Positions 47,901 through 59,281 of a stretch of DNA of 64,000 nt are shown here, in pieces. Made by a program: the position numbers and the translations under genes. This DNA is from Saposhnikovia divaricata (lineage: Eukaryota; Streptophyta; Magnoliopsida; Apiales; Apiaceae). Below the pieces are notes generated by a model. It was not told where the DNA came from. It saw only the letters and a program-made list of their open reading frames with translations, and made no database searches. The DNA is taken from NCBI GenBank assembly GCA_036435485.1, contig CM071597.1:175814147-175878146 (forward strand). The letters run 5' to 3'. How positions within the stretch are numbered: position 1 is the stretch's first letter; every line of letters starts with the position of its first letter.

Positions 47901-49448
47901 AAGCTTATAACCATGCTAATATCATAACTATACTAAAACTCATCAAGATCATGCATATACTTAAAGTAAAACCTAGGGTTTCAAGAGAGTTATACCTTCC
48001 TTGGTGTGTCTAGGAGTCTAACAAGCCTTGATCTAGTCCTTGGATCACCTTAATATAGCTTAGAGCAACAAAGAAAACCAAGAAAACAAAGTTAGTTGCT
48101 AAGGGTTACTATTTATCATCACTTTTGTAAAAATCATAGAAAATAGAAAAATAAGAGTTTGTCTCTCAAATTTTTACCACATCTTGGCCTCTTCATAAGC
48201 TTTGTTTTTAGTCCTAGATCATCAGATTTGAAGCTTCCTAGCTAGGGTTTTGAGCCCCCTTTCTCCTCTGGACAGAAACTGTCAAGCACAGATCAGTTTG
48301 GCTTCTTCAACTTTGAGCATGGATTTGACTAGGCTATACTACTTTGTTGGACATGAAATTTTGAGCGAATATTACCCATGGAGTGGAGAGGCTATGGTTA
48401 AAATTTGGTGATTTTATCATGGATAGAAATGGAGATATGAATTTGTCTTTGGAGAGTGTTTCTGCTGGACAGTTTGAGAGAATGAGAGGAATGGAGTTTG
48501 TTTTGCTTGCTTTGATCTCATCCTTGTCCAAAATACATTATTGATGATAATATCTAGCATAAAGCTACTTTATTAAAGTGCTTTGCTCATATATGATGCA
48601 ATCCAAGGGACAAGTGTTGTGATTTTGTGGTGGAAAGGTGTCATGCAAGCTAACTAAGTGATTTGGTTTCTAAAGATGCTAGTTACTTTGTAACTACTTA
48701 GTTACTTGATCTTATCTATTTGCACATGCATGTATCTTGGCTCTCTGCTTGTCTCTTTGTACGGTTATTACTTAATTTGATTGATCGTTTGGAGGAATAA
48801 CTCATTCGTTTCTAGTTAGGGTTTTACCGGAAACCGTCTTAATATTTATACTATCATCCTCCATTCTCTTTAATAATTCTTGAACCTATTTTCCTTAAAT
48901 CCCTTCAATAATTCCTTAAGTCTTTCAGTGTCCAGGGAAATCTCGGGGAAAATAAAAGTGCTATTTTTCAGAATCCGACAGCTTTTACATACACTCTTTT
49001 TCCCCCTGGATCACTAATACGAACTCAGAATTTCGTTCCGGGTACTTCTATATAGCGTCGTCTAATAATATTCCTACGTCCACCAAAATCACTATTCATC
49101 ACTTATTCTTTACTTATTCTTTTAGGGTTATATAAATGTCCCGGTTCTCTTTCAATCGTTCCTTAACCCTTTTACGGAACCACTGGACTGATAACAGATC
49201 TCGATTTGGATGACATAAGAATAACCTTCCCCCTTGGAATGATCAAATCTTAATTTCCTAGGAGATAGATAATTCTTATCTAGATTGTCAACCAATAGCA
49301 TTCTTCATGACATATAAGCATTCGAATCCAAATCTACTCCTTTCATTCATTATCCCAATCGTTACATCGTAATCGTAATCACTATTCACCATTACCTCAG
49401 TACATAATAAAAAGTTTTTAATTATATCCAAAATTTGGGGTTCTTACA
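44990..49448 (-). repeat. G1-type LTR in reverse orientation inside G2, end-truncated
   Basis: On the minus strand it starts TGTAAGAACCCCAAATTT at 49448 and matches the G1 LTR in order, including the ATGCTATTGG segment, the AT-rich array, the GTAGCGCCGGTCCATC region, the stem-loop and the MSQQQ start. It is clearly more diverged from the G1 LTRs than those are from each other. The LTR end is missing: similarity fades near 45000, just beyond the G2 PBS and leader. No PPT lies outside 49448, so this is a solo or 5' LTR edge, not a 3' LTR. Confidence 0.8.
46060..46760 (-). repeat. AT-rich quasi-palindromic array, third copy
   Basis: Same AATATTCATT/AATGAATATT-type units as in the two G1 LTRs, in reverse order, with its own pattern of unit loss and gain. 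Confidence 0.65.
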
Positions 49449-50159
49449 TTGTTTCACTGGTCCAACTCCCAATTTAATTCATTCCGCAATGCATTTTGCA
49501 TGTGGTAAAGTATGATGATGAAAGTTTTGACGAATAACTTGATTGAGACCTAGTGAGGTCGCCCACTCAACTTGAATTCTACCCATCTTCGTAGACTTTA
49601 TGTCACTTGAATATTTTGTTCTTTCATTCATATAATGAAGATTCATTTGAAACCATAGATTACTTGAATGATAAACTGCTTCATTTTTTTTATTGTCATA
49701 GAGTAGAATTGCTTTCGATCGATTGACCTTTATCAATGGGACTTTTAGATCCTCTATTTTTGAGGAAAAGTATTCACCAGATGTAAGAATGGTATGAAGA
49801 TCGTCTTTATGACTTTTGTATCCAACAATCATTGCCCTCGTGCAACACTCTCTATGATATCACATTACAAAATTATCAGGACATGAAGGAATAAACCTTG
49901 TTGTATTCTTTCTGTCCATCCTTACATCTCCAAAAATCGAGACTCCTAGTATTTGGAACCATCAACATTCTTGGAACATCCAATGTGGAATTTTTATTGA
50001 AATTATCTATTGGACCTTGTTATTTTGAAACCATTCCTTTCAAAAGTGATTACTCCAAGGTGAACAGGAGGTACAATTGTGAACCGTTGCACCAATATGA
50101 AAAAAAAAAAGCAAATGTTGTAATTGTGCAGCCAGAGCGTTATGCCGAGTAATTATTTA
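49449..50159. other. Unassigned segment inside G2
   Basis: It lies between the start of the reversed LTR and the decayed pol and is not similar to any other part of the window. The minus strand has a 117-codon ORF at 49479-49832 (ATG context GGGCAATGATTG) with protein-like composition: KAILLYDNKKNEAVYHSS and KMGRIQVEWATSLGLNQ. An 84-codon plus-strand ORF at 49898-50152 is weaker. I recognise neither. It could be a captured host fragment, the remains of a gag-like region, or chance. Confidence 0.3.
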
Positions 50160-52430
50160 AAGTAGGAATAACATGTCGGGGCATACCACAAGGATCTTTA
50201 ATATTAGTGCGAGGAAGGTTATAAGAAATGATGAGGTGGTTAGGAGTACGCTCCTACCAACCGTTGTCAGGATGTTATATTAATAAATTCTGGAGTTACC
50301 AAGCCTTTTCCTGATCCAAGAAATTCAAATCGATTTTGATGTAAGACATATCCTTAGAAGAAACTAACATGGAAGTGAGATGGACAAGAAAGGAAGAAAT
50401 ATCATGGCAAGAATGTGAAGCTTTACTTAGCTTAAAGGGATTGATGCACATAGAGAGACGTAAAGTTTAAAAGGCCCCTAATAGCAAATGGATGCATGGA
50501 TATATCCCAATGATCCTTCGAGATTACCACCTAATCAAGTTTATTGGGAATCGCAGCAGCATGCAGGCCTCAGACTGATTGGCGCCAGTTGTGAAAGAGG
50601 ACGAGCGTATGACATCTTACATATACCATCGAGAATCGATACCCCTAACTGGAGATGTAGGAATTGTTGACCAGTTAAAACGCGTAGTTGTTTTTCAAAG
50701 ATAAGGTTGAAAATCGGGTTTCACCAACTCAAGATCGACCTGTGTACTGTGCCAAAGTTGGCATTTCACACTAATATAAACGTTATAAAATTATGGTAGT
50801 ATCATTTGAGTGGACTAATGAGTCAGAAGCCTTTATGGATTAATGAACAAAGTTTTGGAATGAAATGAGATATTAGCAACAGCCTCGTTGTTAGCTATAC
50901 TTGATGATAAAAAGAGGACTTTGAGAGTCACGATGATGCGTCTTTCAAGAGTTTAAGAGGTGTGCTGATGCAGTAGAAAGGGGATGATAGCCTATACTTC
51001 TAAACAACATAAAGGTTACGGGATAGGATATACGAACCGTGAGTCTGGGATTAGCCATGATGGCTTTCACGTATAAAACTGAGACGTTAACTTTATGAGA
51101 AAAGTGTGAAAATTTTTCCACAAGTGCCATAAGTATATCTTCATATTAGAACTAAACATAAGAAAGAGAAGGTGACGAAAGGGAGCAGGGAGTATAATGG
51201 AGAAATCTGTTATTACCCAAGAAAGGCCAGTGTAGTGGTGGCCGATACCTATAGAATGGATTATTCGAAATTGGAATTCAGTCAGTATTGACCAAGAAAA
51301 TAGAGTATATACAATAAAGAATAATGTTAGAGGAAAATGACTAAATTATGGGGAAGGACAAAGATGTACAGAGAATTAAGAGAATGTTTGGCAAACGGAT
51401 ATGAAGAATGGTATTGGCAAACTATTAAGTACAAACGCAACATGTCAAAAACAAAATGATAGAGATCTAGTGGATTAATTCCGCCTGTAGAAAATCTTTA
51501 ATGTGGACAGAACTATAATGAACTTCATGAGTAGGTCACCGAAGACCGAGCCAAGAAATGGCCCTAGTTGAATTATAATTGTTGGACCAACTGATTTACC
51601 TACGAGAGACTTTCCATTTAGAAGATTATCGATTTATATACGGAAGAGATGGTGGGGCAATATAAAAACTTCTGCAGTGATTACGTCAGATAGAGACTTA
51701 AGGATAAACTTCGAATATTGAAGGTGCTTTCAAGTATAATCAATAAAGAGATTGAGCGTATGTACTAATTTGATCTGTGGCTGACGGACAGGGAAGAAGA
51801 ATTATCCAGACGATCGAATTTATATTTAGTGTCGTGCCTTAGATTTCACGGGGCAGTCGAGAATAAAAACTTATCCATGAAATGAATGTTGTTATCACGA
51901 TCGTCACCATGCGAAGTAAGGACGTCTCTTGTAAAGCGTACTACGAAAGAAGAAGTTTCGCTTTTCTTACATTACGAAGAAGTCAATGAACGAGGGATAT
52001 AGTAGCTGAACTGGTTCGACGTATACCGAAGACTATATAGTATCTATAGTAAGTGGTAACGGCTGACGGGAGGCAACACATGCGTGCTAATCAAGCCAAG
52101 GAATATGAGGAATACCGTGCGTATTGACGTTGTCTCATATTATAAAACACGACCACAAAGTATTCACGGGCCAACGATACAAGGACTCAACATGGATACT
52201 ATGAACAAGGTAGAGGAGGAACGTATAAGTAGTGGGATAGAAATTTTCATTCATAGAACAACCGATAAGGAATACAGGTCGAGGAGAGTATGCGTTGAGA
52301 AACAACATTAAAGCGTTGGTGAGACCAAGGGAGAGAACAATAGGGTTGAAGTGTCAACCTGAGAGTTGGAAAGGGTAAGGTTGGAATTGTATCCACAACT
52401 ATTATCCTTAGGTTCTTAAGATAGAATCCT
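50160..52430 (+). pseudogene. Decayed gypsy pol inside G2
   Basis: No long frame, but ordered relics on the plus strand. SRLPPNQVYW at ~50520 lies where LPGLPPDREVEF is expected. Near 50690-50760 FSKI...GFHQLKIDL and VPKLAFHTN stand for FSKIDLRSGYHQLKI and VPKTAFRTR, and FMD followed by a frameshifted MNKVF lies at ~50830-50860. YPRKASVVVADT at ~51215 marks the end of RNase H. An integrase-like stretch should follow to ~52300. Stops and frameshifts are frequent. It ends at a PPT-like sequence at 52430-52450, not at G2's own PPT. Confidence 0.65.
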
Positions 52431-52580
52431 TTTAAGGAGAGGAGACTGCATTAACCCTAATTTTCGTGAATATTCGAAACCTGGACGAATAGTAATTTTA
52501 TGGGTGGATGAGAAATTTTTGCAATCACGATATGTATGAATTATTAAATGAAGATTTCGAATTGATATTACGTCTTTACG
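52430..52580 (+). repeat. Relic PPT and LTR start of another chromovirus
   Basis: GATAGAATCCTTTTAAGGAG then AGGAGACTGCATTAACCCTAATTTT: the same PPT signature as G1-G3, followed by a mutated LTR start (TGTAAGAACCC type). It lies ~680 bp before G2's real PPT. The homology fades after ~52580. Confidence 0.6.
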
Positions 52581-52665
52581 GTACAGACGACTGTATGTAA
52601 AAGTCATTAGTTTTTTTTACGAAACCCATTATTTCGAATGGTCAAATTTTATGAGATATCAAAGG

Positions 52666-53074
52666 AGTATGAGGTGGGAGACTTCGTGATGCTAAAGGTC
52701 TCCCCTGGAAAGGATTGATGAGATTTGGAAAGAAAGGGAAGCTAAGTCCGAGGTTTATAGGACCTTTTGAGATTTTGAGACGTGTTGGAAAGCTAGCCTA
52801 TGAACAAGCCTTGCCCCCGAGCTTGCAGCAAGTGCATAATGTGTTTCATGTGTCCATGCTACGACCCTACGATACGGACTTTCGGCATGTGATAGAATAC
52901 GACCAGATAGACCTACAGCCAGATTTGACTTATGAGGAGAAACCAGTGGAAATCATGGATAGAAAAGAACAAGTGCTGAGGAACAAGGTTGTCAAATTAG
53001 TGAGAGTTTTGTGGAGGAACCAGAATGTCGAAGAATCAACATGGGAACTAGAAATCACGATGCGTGAAAAGTAA
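52666..53074 (+). pseudogene. C-terminal pol tail with chromodomain, G2
   Basis: EYEVGDFVMLKVSPGK, then a one-base frameshift near 52713, then open for 119 codons: MRFGKKGKLSPRFIGPFEIL, HNVFHVSMLRPYDTDFRHV, and the chromodomain-like PVEIMDRKEQVLRNKVVKLV, LWRNQNVEESTWELE, ending at TAA 53072-53074. As in G1, only this pol tail next to the PPT is well preserved. The upstream sequence (52580-52665) does not connect to a readable pol. Confidence 0.85.
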
Positions 53075-53110
53075 CCCCAACTATTTTCAACCTGATTCCG
53101 GGACGGAATC

Positions 53111-53128
53111 CTTTTAAGGAAGGGAGGC
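53111..53128 (+). promoter_or_regulatory. Polypurine tract of G2
   Basis: CTTTTAAGGAAGGGAGGC directly precedes the 3' LTR. It is preceded by GGGACGGAATC, as in G1. Confidence 0.87.
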
Positions 53129-56100
53129 TGTAAGAACCATAATTTTTGGTAATATTTTTTTATATAATATCATATGACATTGTGAATTTGGAACCTTTTG
53201 AGTCACCCATGTTGTTTAATGGAATTGATTATCTGAGAAATTTATGTTGTTACATTCACTATGTAAGAAAAAGGGAAGATTGTTGAAGGCAAGAGTCTTA
53301 TTGCTATTAAGATTTATAAAACTTGGGATTTGAGAGCTACTAGAGTGTTGAAAGATTTTAAGAGACTATGACAAGGAGTTATGGATATTTAATGAATTTA
53401 TACAATTTAGCACTTAATGAATTACAAATGAAATTTCTACGAGATAAAATTTTATTACGAGGAGTTTTATTATAGATACGTCAAGAATTAAGGATTACGT
53501 AACGAAAATTGGTTGGGTAATGAGACGAGATAATATTCCATGCAAGATGCCATGCAAACCATTAAGTTAGAAATGCTAACTAGAAGTACAAAAAGCAAAC
53601 TAAGTAGCTTGGGTTAGTAGTTCATCTAGCCATGCTTTAAGTACAAGGGAGACATGGCCTAACCTAAGGCTAGCTAGTAGGGTGGAGACATGTGATTACT
53701 TATCATCTAATACACCACCAATATATCCATACACCACACAATTATTTGACCAAACAAAAGAAAAGCTCTTCCCCCCCCTTACCAAACTGCTCTAATCTGA
53801 GCAGAAAAATAAGAGAGGAAGAAAAATCATTTTCTCTACTTCTACTCCTCTATAGTTCGAAAGATTAAAACCCAAGCTTCCCCTAGGTGTTGTGAAGGTA
53901 TGTACTAAGTTTCATAATTTTATTCAAAGTGTAGCATGGTGAGAAAAATGGTGGAATTTGGAGATGTATAATGACTAACCATAACTTTTGTTTTAGATCT
54001 TGAAGTTTAAGGTTCATCTAAGCTAGCTAAGGTGTTCTTAAGGCTACCCAAGCTCGTACAAGGCTTCCCTAGGCTCAAGAAAGGTATAACATCCTCTCAC
54101 TTTTATTTTGTGTCAAGATTTGATGGATCTTTTAAGGTTTGAAAGTATTAGTGTAAATCTTGGAGGTTTTGGACTTTTGATGGTTAGATCTTGAGATATT
54201 ATGCTTGTATCCATGTTGTAAGCCATGTTCTTGAGTTATGTAGTCATATATGTGTTAATGGTAAGGATCTTGATGGGTTTGATAGTTATGGTTAAGTGTA
54301 CAATGAGATTTGAAAGTGATGTAGTTGTAAAAGTGTTGTTTGGAACTTTTGTAAACTGTCTGTCTTGTGAGACAAATTCGGACCTTGAGTTTTGCCCCCT
54401 TCAGACCCACTGACCACGGTTGGAAAGACAATTGAATGTAGTTTCTAGAAATATAAGGTTCAAACCCAGGAGATGTGTAGATCTTGAGTTATGGCCGGAT
54501 TAGTGCAGTGTGGTTCTGGAATTCAGACTGCACTGTGTTGTCCACTTGTGAACTGAGTTAGGACCCCTTAAAATTATGCTAGTGTTATGCAAATTTGAGG
54601 GTAGTTAGATTATACAGTTGTGAAGGCTGTCCAAAAAGAATTGGAATAAAATTTGTATTTTTCAATTTTATAAAAATGTTAGAGCGAAGTGCTCGCGAGT
54701 GAAAAATCACCTAGGAGGTTAGTTTAACGTAGTTTTAAGAGTACTCACTTGTGTTTCAAGTTTGAGGAATGGATTCGAGTCGAATGGGTAACGAATGTGA
54801 TAAAGTGATGACATGGTCATATGGGAGGGTTAGTGGTCAAAAATTGGAGTCTTTAAGTTGGTCTTACATCCTTTAAAACCTTACGATTAAGTAGTGTTGT
54901 TAAGGTACTAACGTACGAATATTGATTATGTATAGATCTTCGTTCCACGTCGCGAGCTCGACCACCCCACCCTACCAAGGCAAGTTTACTTTTCAAAACT
55001 TATATATAATGATTTTCACTGTATTGTTTGTGGCTTTCGAACGTATTATATGCGTATGCTTTATGAGGTTATGTTGAAGTTTGAGATATATGCACATATG
55101 TGTTTGTACACCCTTGAACTTAGAATGAAAATATTTTCTTCGGACAACGACTCTAGCAATAGAGGTCGTAGCGGTCCAAATATGCTATTGACCGGGGAGC
55201 GGTATATTATTGTATCGTGATTAAATTGCGAAAACCCGAAGGGTCATTCGGGAAGTACCGTATACTTAAGTATTTAATATTTTTACATTATTATAAATAC
55301 TCAAAAATATCTATCTTGGATTAAGAGCTTATTTTAATTAAATAATTATTTTATTAAATGTTTATATTTAATCTCAAAATATCATTTATTAATTATTGTT
55401 CATTATTTTAAAGACAAAACTAATCCAAGATACCTTCATCGTTTTCAAACTCGAACTCTTTCGAACCCAAAACATTTTCGAAAACCCACGGTCAGGTTTT
55501 GCTTCTTGTACACTTTTCAAGAATTATCGGTCGACTGAGGTCGAACTTCAACTACTCGAATTTTCTATCAAAATGATTTTTGACAAGAAAGAAAAAAAAA
55601 GGGGGACTCTGGCAGGTGTGGGAATCGTTGACGAACGATTCCCGGGATGTGTAAGCGGCCGTGAGCCAGGCGGTCCATCAATTATTATTCCGGCCCAGTT
55701 GTTTCCGAAGGATGATTACGGATGTAGTTTTCATCGAGGGTGATTACGGATGTAGTTTTCACCCGAGGATAGTTACAGATGTAGTTTCTATCCTTCTACC
55801 GGTAAAGAAGACCCGCGGATTATTGGACTTGGATGTGGCGACTGATCATCGTCACTCCCTGTCAGATTTTATGTTTTCTTTAAGTCCCATTCCTCCACTT
55901 TGGAAAAATGCTCTGACACTACTTCTTAGGCCTAAGTGCCAAGTTGCCGATAGTGTTCTATCTTGATAAGAAAAATATTGACATCGTGCAGTATCTAGAA
56001 CTGCAAGATTTTCTATAAAGATTGGCACGCGTTAGTGCACTCTTGCAATTATTTCAAATAATGAAATATTTTTGAATGAGAAACCTTCTAAGCTAAGGAA

Positions 56101-56798
56101 GGAAAGAGGTTTTGCAATAATGTATTCCTTGTACAGTATGTTAACCGTAGAGTGTTTTGCCAAAAATGATATACTCATATGTATATATTTTTCAACTTGA
56201 GATATATTGAAATGGGAACCTTATAAAGGGTTCATATGTTATTCTTAAAGCTCCTTAGTGAGTATAGATGTTTTATTCAAACTCAGACATATATATTGTC
56301 CAATTATGTTTTGAAATGTGAGATATATACCCATACAGTTGGGAATGTTTTCGAAATAAACTACATTATTATTTTTCAAAATGGTGAACTTGCTGAGCAT
56401 TATGTAGCTCATTCTTGCTTTATAAAAACTTTTCAGAAAGAGAAGAATTTGGCCGATTAACTCCGCACCAGCAGAAGAGGAGAAGAAGATTTACCCCGGA
56501 GATGATTTAGTTCCTGATAAACACTACAGAGTAAGTCTGATAGGTTTTCAACTGTAATAGTAAGACTTGTCTTCAAGTGTAGTTGTATAAGTGGAAGGGG
56601 GAAAATTCTGGATTGTACAGATGAATTGTAATATTTAGTGTTACTTTCGATTATCGTTTCTGAGGCTCTAACTTGTTTGTGCGTAAGATTGAGGTCTGGA
56701 TGGATGTATTGTTGAGTTGTAAAGTTAATACAGGTATGATATGGTTGGATGGTGATGTGACGACTTGAATCTTTGACCTCGGATTTGGGGGCGTCACA
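53129..56798 (+). repeat. 3' LTR of G2 (3,670 bp)
   Basis: Complete, TGTAAGAACC to GGGGGCGTCACA, flanked by the CATAA duplication. It has the triplicate ~28-bp repeat at ~55713-55795 and the stem-loop near 56394-56411. Confidence 0.93.
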
Positions 56799-57474
56799 CA
56801 TAATGTCCATATCGCGTGCGAAAAGAAGTCTTTGGAATGTCTTCTGGCTTGATCTTTAACTGGTGATATCCTGACCTCAAATCAATCTTAGAAAAGTAAG
56901 CAGCATCCTTTAGTTGGTCAAACAAATCATTTATTCTTGGCAGTCGATACTTATTCTTAATAGTCAACTTGTTAAGCTCTCGATAATCAATACAGAGCCT
57001 CATGCTCCCATCCTTCTTCTTGACAAACAACATTGGTGCTCCCCACGGAGACACACTCGGCCTTATAACTCCTTTATCCAACAAGTCTTGCAACTCAGTA
57101 GTTAATTCTTTCATTTCAACGGGTGCCATCCTATATGGTGCCTTAGATACTGGTTCAGTTCCAGGTGCTAACTCAATCGGGAACTCAACTTCTCTATCTG
57201 GAGGTAATCCTGGCAATTCGTCGGGAAATACATCTGGCAATTCATTCACAACTGGGATATCTTCCATTCTAGGAACTTGTTTCTCCGTATCAACTACATG
57301 TGCCAAATAGGCTTCGCATCCTTGTTTCAACAATCTCTTTGCTTGCACAAACGTTAGAAATTTCTTATCTTGCTTCTGTCCTTGAAACACTACTTTACTA
57401 CCATCTTCGGTATACAACTTCACTTGCTTCTTCCTACACTCAATCTGTGCATCGCATTTGGTCAACCAATCCAT
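56799..57474 (-). pseudogene. Protease end and RT N-terminal half, G3
   Basis: Starts at MDWLTKCDAQIECRKK, in the same frame as gag-protease and separated only by the TGA at 57475-57477. The protease-RT linker LPDVFPDELPGLPPDREVEF is followed by RT fingers APYRMAPVEMKELTTELQDL, GVIRPSVSPWGAPMLFVKKK, MRLCIDYRELNKLT and FSKIDLRSGYHQLKI, up to the base where G2 begins. No other stop occurs, so apart from G2 this half-enzyme would be coding-competent. Confidence 0.93.
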
Positions 57475-58895
57475 TCATAAGATAACATCCAACTCTCCCA
57501 ACTTAAAGGGTAACAAATCCGCGTAGAAAAGAAATCCTCCAATCTCAATATTACAATTAGGACACTTTCGGTCTACGACAATCTTATCCTGGTTAGCAAC
57601 TTCTACTACTAATGCCTTTTCTAATGGATGAATCTCACAATGCAATTTATCAAGAAATCTTTCATATATAAACGATCTAGTTGCTCCAGAATCAATTAAA
57701 ACTTTAGCTTCACAAGAGTTGACAGGAAGCGTACCTGCAACCACGTTGACATCATTAACAGCATCTTTAACAGACATGTTGAAAGTACGGGCTCTGGGTT
57801 GTGGTACTTGGTGCGGTGCTGGAGGTGCAGCAATCCTCAAAACATTAGCAGTCTGGACGGGCTCCTTGCAGTTCTTCGCTATATCATTCTTGCCACACTT
57901 ATAACAAACCATCACCACTGGCTTCGCTTCAGTGCACTCTTGAGCATAGTGCCCTTTCTTCCCACACTTGTAGAAAACTATGTTAGGCTTATTACAGATA
58001 CCCGGGTGCTTCCTTCCACAAATTTTGCAATCTGGTAGTACTGGTCTTGTTACACCCTGAGGGTTCTCTCCTTGAGGTCTACGGTCTTGTCCTCCGTTAC
58101 CTCCTCCAAATTTTTGAAAATTTCTTTGTCCTCTTGGTCGATTTCTAAACCTTTTTCTATTCGGAAAACTTCTCTGGCCTTCATTTTCTTGTCTCTTCTC
58201 TACCTTCTCAAACTTCCTCTTCTTACCAGCTTTCTCTTTCTGATTCAACTCACTTTCTCCTTCTATAATCATTGCCTTCTGCGCAACGGTGGCATAAGTC
58301 CTTAACTCAAACGCAACAACTCTACTTCTTAACCAGGGCTTCAATCCATGCTGGAATTTCTTGGCTTTACTAGCTTCATTTCCCACATACTGGGGTGCAA
58401 ATCTAGACAGTTCATTAAACTTAGCTTCATACTCCGCAACAGTCATTCCTTCTTGCCTCAACTCCATAAACTGAATCTCCAACTGATCTCGTAGATATCC
58501 TGGCAGATACTTCTCATTAAACAACTCCACAGACCTATGCCATGTAATGTTATCTCCTTCTACAGTCTTAACAGACTCCCACCAAAAGTTTGCTTCTGAT
58601 CTCAAGTAAAAACTAGCAAACTCCACCTTCTGAACTTCTTCAACCCTAACTAACGTAAAAGACTTCTCGATATCCATCAACCATGGCTTGGCCTCTATAG
58701 GGTTCAGGGTGCTTTTGAATTCTGGAGGGTGACAGCTTGGAAAGATTTAAAAGCAACAGCTGGCTGAGCAGCTTGATGTTGAACAAAAGCGGCAGTTTGT
58801 TGTTGAAGTAATTGGAACATCTGGGCCATAGTAGGGTTATCTTGGTTTTGATCATGGTTATCATCATTAGTGGTAGGTCTTCTTCTGGGAGGCAT
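57475..58895 (-). pseudogene. gag: gag and protease N-part, G3
   Basis: The start MPPRRRPTTNDDNHDQNQ at 58895 has the basic MPPRR opening usual in chromovirus gag. A frameshift near 58745 precedes HPPEFKSTLNPIEAKPWL and the Retrotrans_gag core: SFYLRSEANFWWESVK, WHRSVELFNEKYLPGYLRD, EFMELRQ-type helices and LSRFAPQYVGNE. A basic region follows, then the zinc-binding segment CKICGRKHPGIC. The next knuckle is YKCGKKGHYAQEC with its first Cys replaced by Phe, and a third lacks the Gly-His pair. The protease active site LIDSGATRSFI is near 57690. The frame ends at a TGA where a Gly codon is expected. Confidence 0.9.
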
Positions 58896-59281
58896 CTTTC
58901 TGATAAGAAGGTAAACAATTTGGTAAACAACAAATAGGTATACTCTCAAACGAAATAGGGTTCCTCCGTCTGGTACCAATAGACGATCGGTTCCAACAGT
59001 TTAATATGATATGGGTATAGTTTAAATCACGCAATAGGGTTTATATGAACAGGTTGATAAGTATGGAAATGCGGTATGTAAAGACGAAAGCGATAAGTAA
59101 AATGGTGAACACAGGGATATACGAATAAACATGCGTTACTAAAACGAAAAGGTTTCAACATCATAAAAGTTAAGGGCCTTCAACCCTTCTACATCACATC
59201 TAAAATAGAACTGACTAAAACAACAATCCATCTACTAGGAATAGGAAATAAGGAAAACATCCTATACTAGTAGTACCACGG

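Larger units (their letters stand above)
39929..56798 (+). mobile_element. G2, chromovirus-type non-autonomous element inserted in G3 RT
   Basis: LTRs at 39929-44879 and 53129-56798, both TGTAAGAACC...GGGCGTCACA, with initiator-Met PBS and PPT and a CATAA target duplication. By eye LTR mismatches are few per hundred bases, apart from a solo LTR, a ~51-bp indel near 41331/54522 and a small indel near 42690/55935. The interior has no working gene: a G1-type LTR in reverse, ~0.7 kb unassigned, a decayed pol with its own PPT, and a chromodomain tail. Confidence 0.92.

Noticed and set aside
49898..50152. KKKANVV near 50110 as an RNase H end motif
   Set aside because: The surrounding residues do not fit the RNase H/integrase junction, and a better relic of that motif lies in order near 51215.
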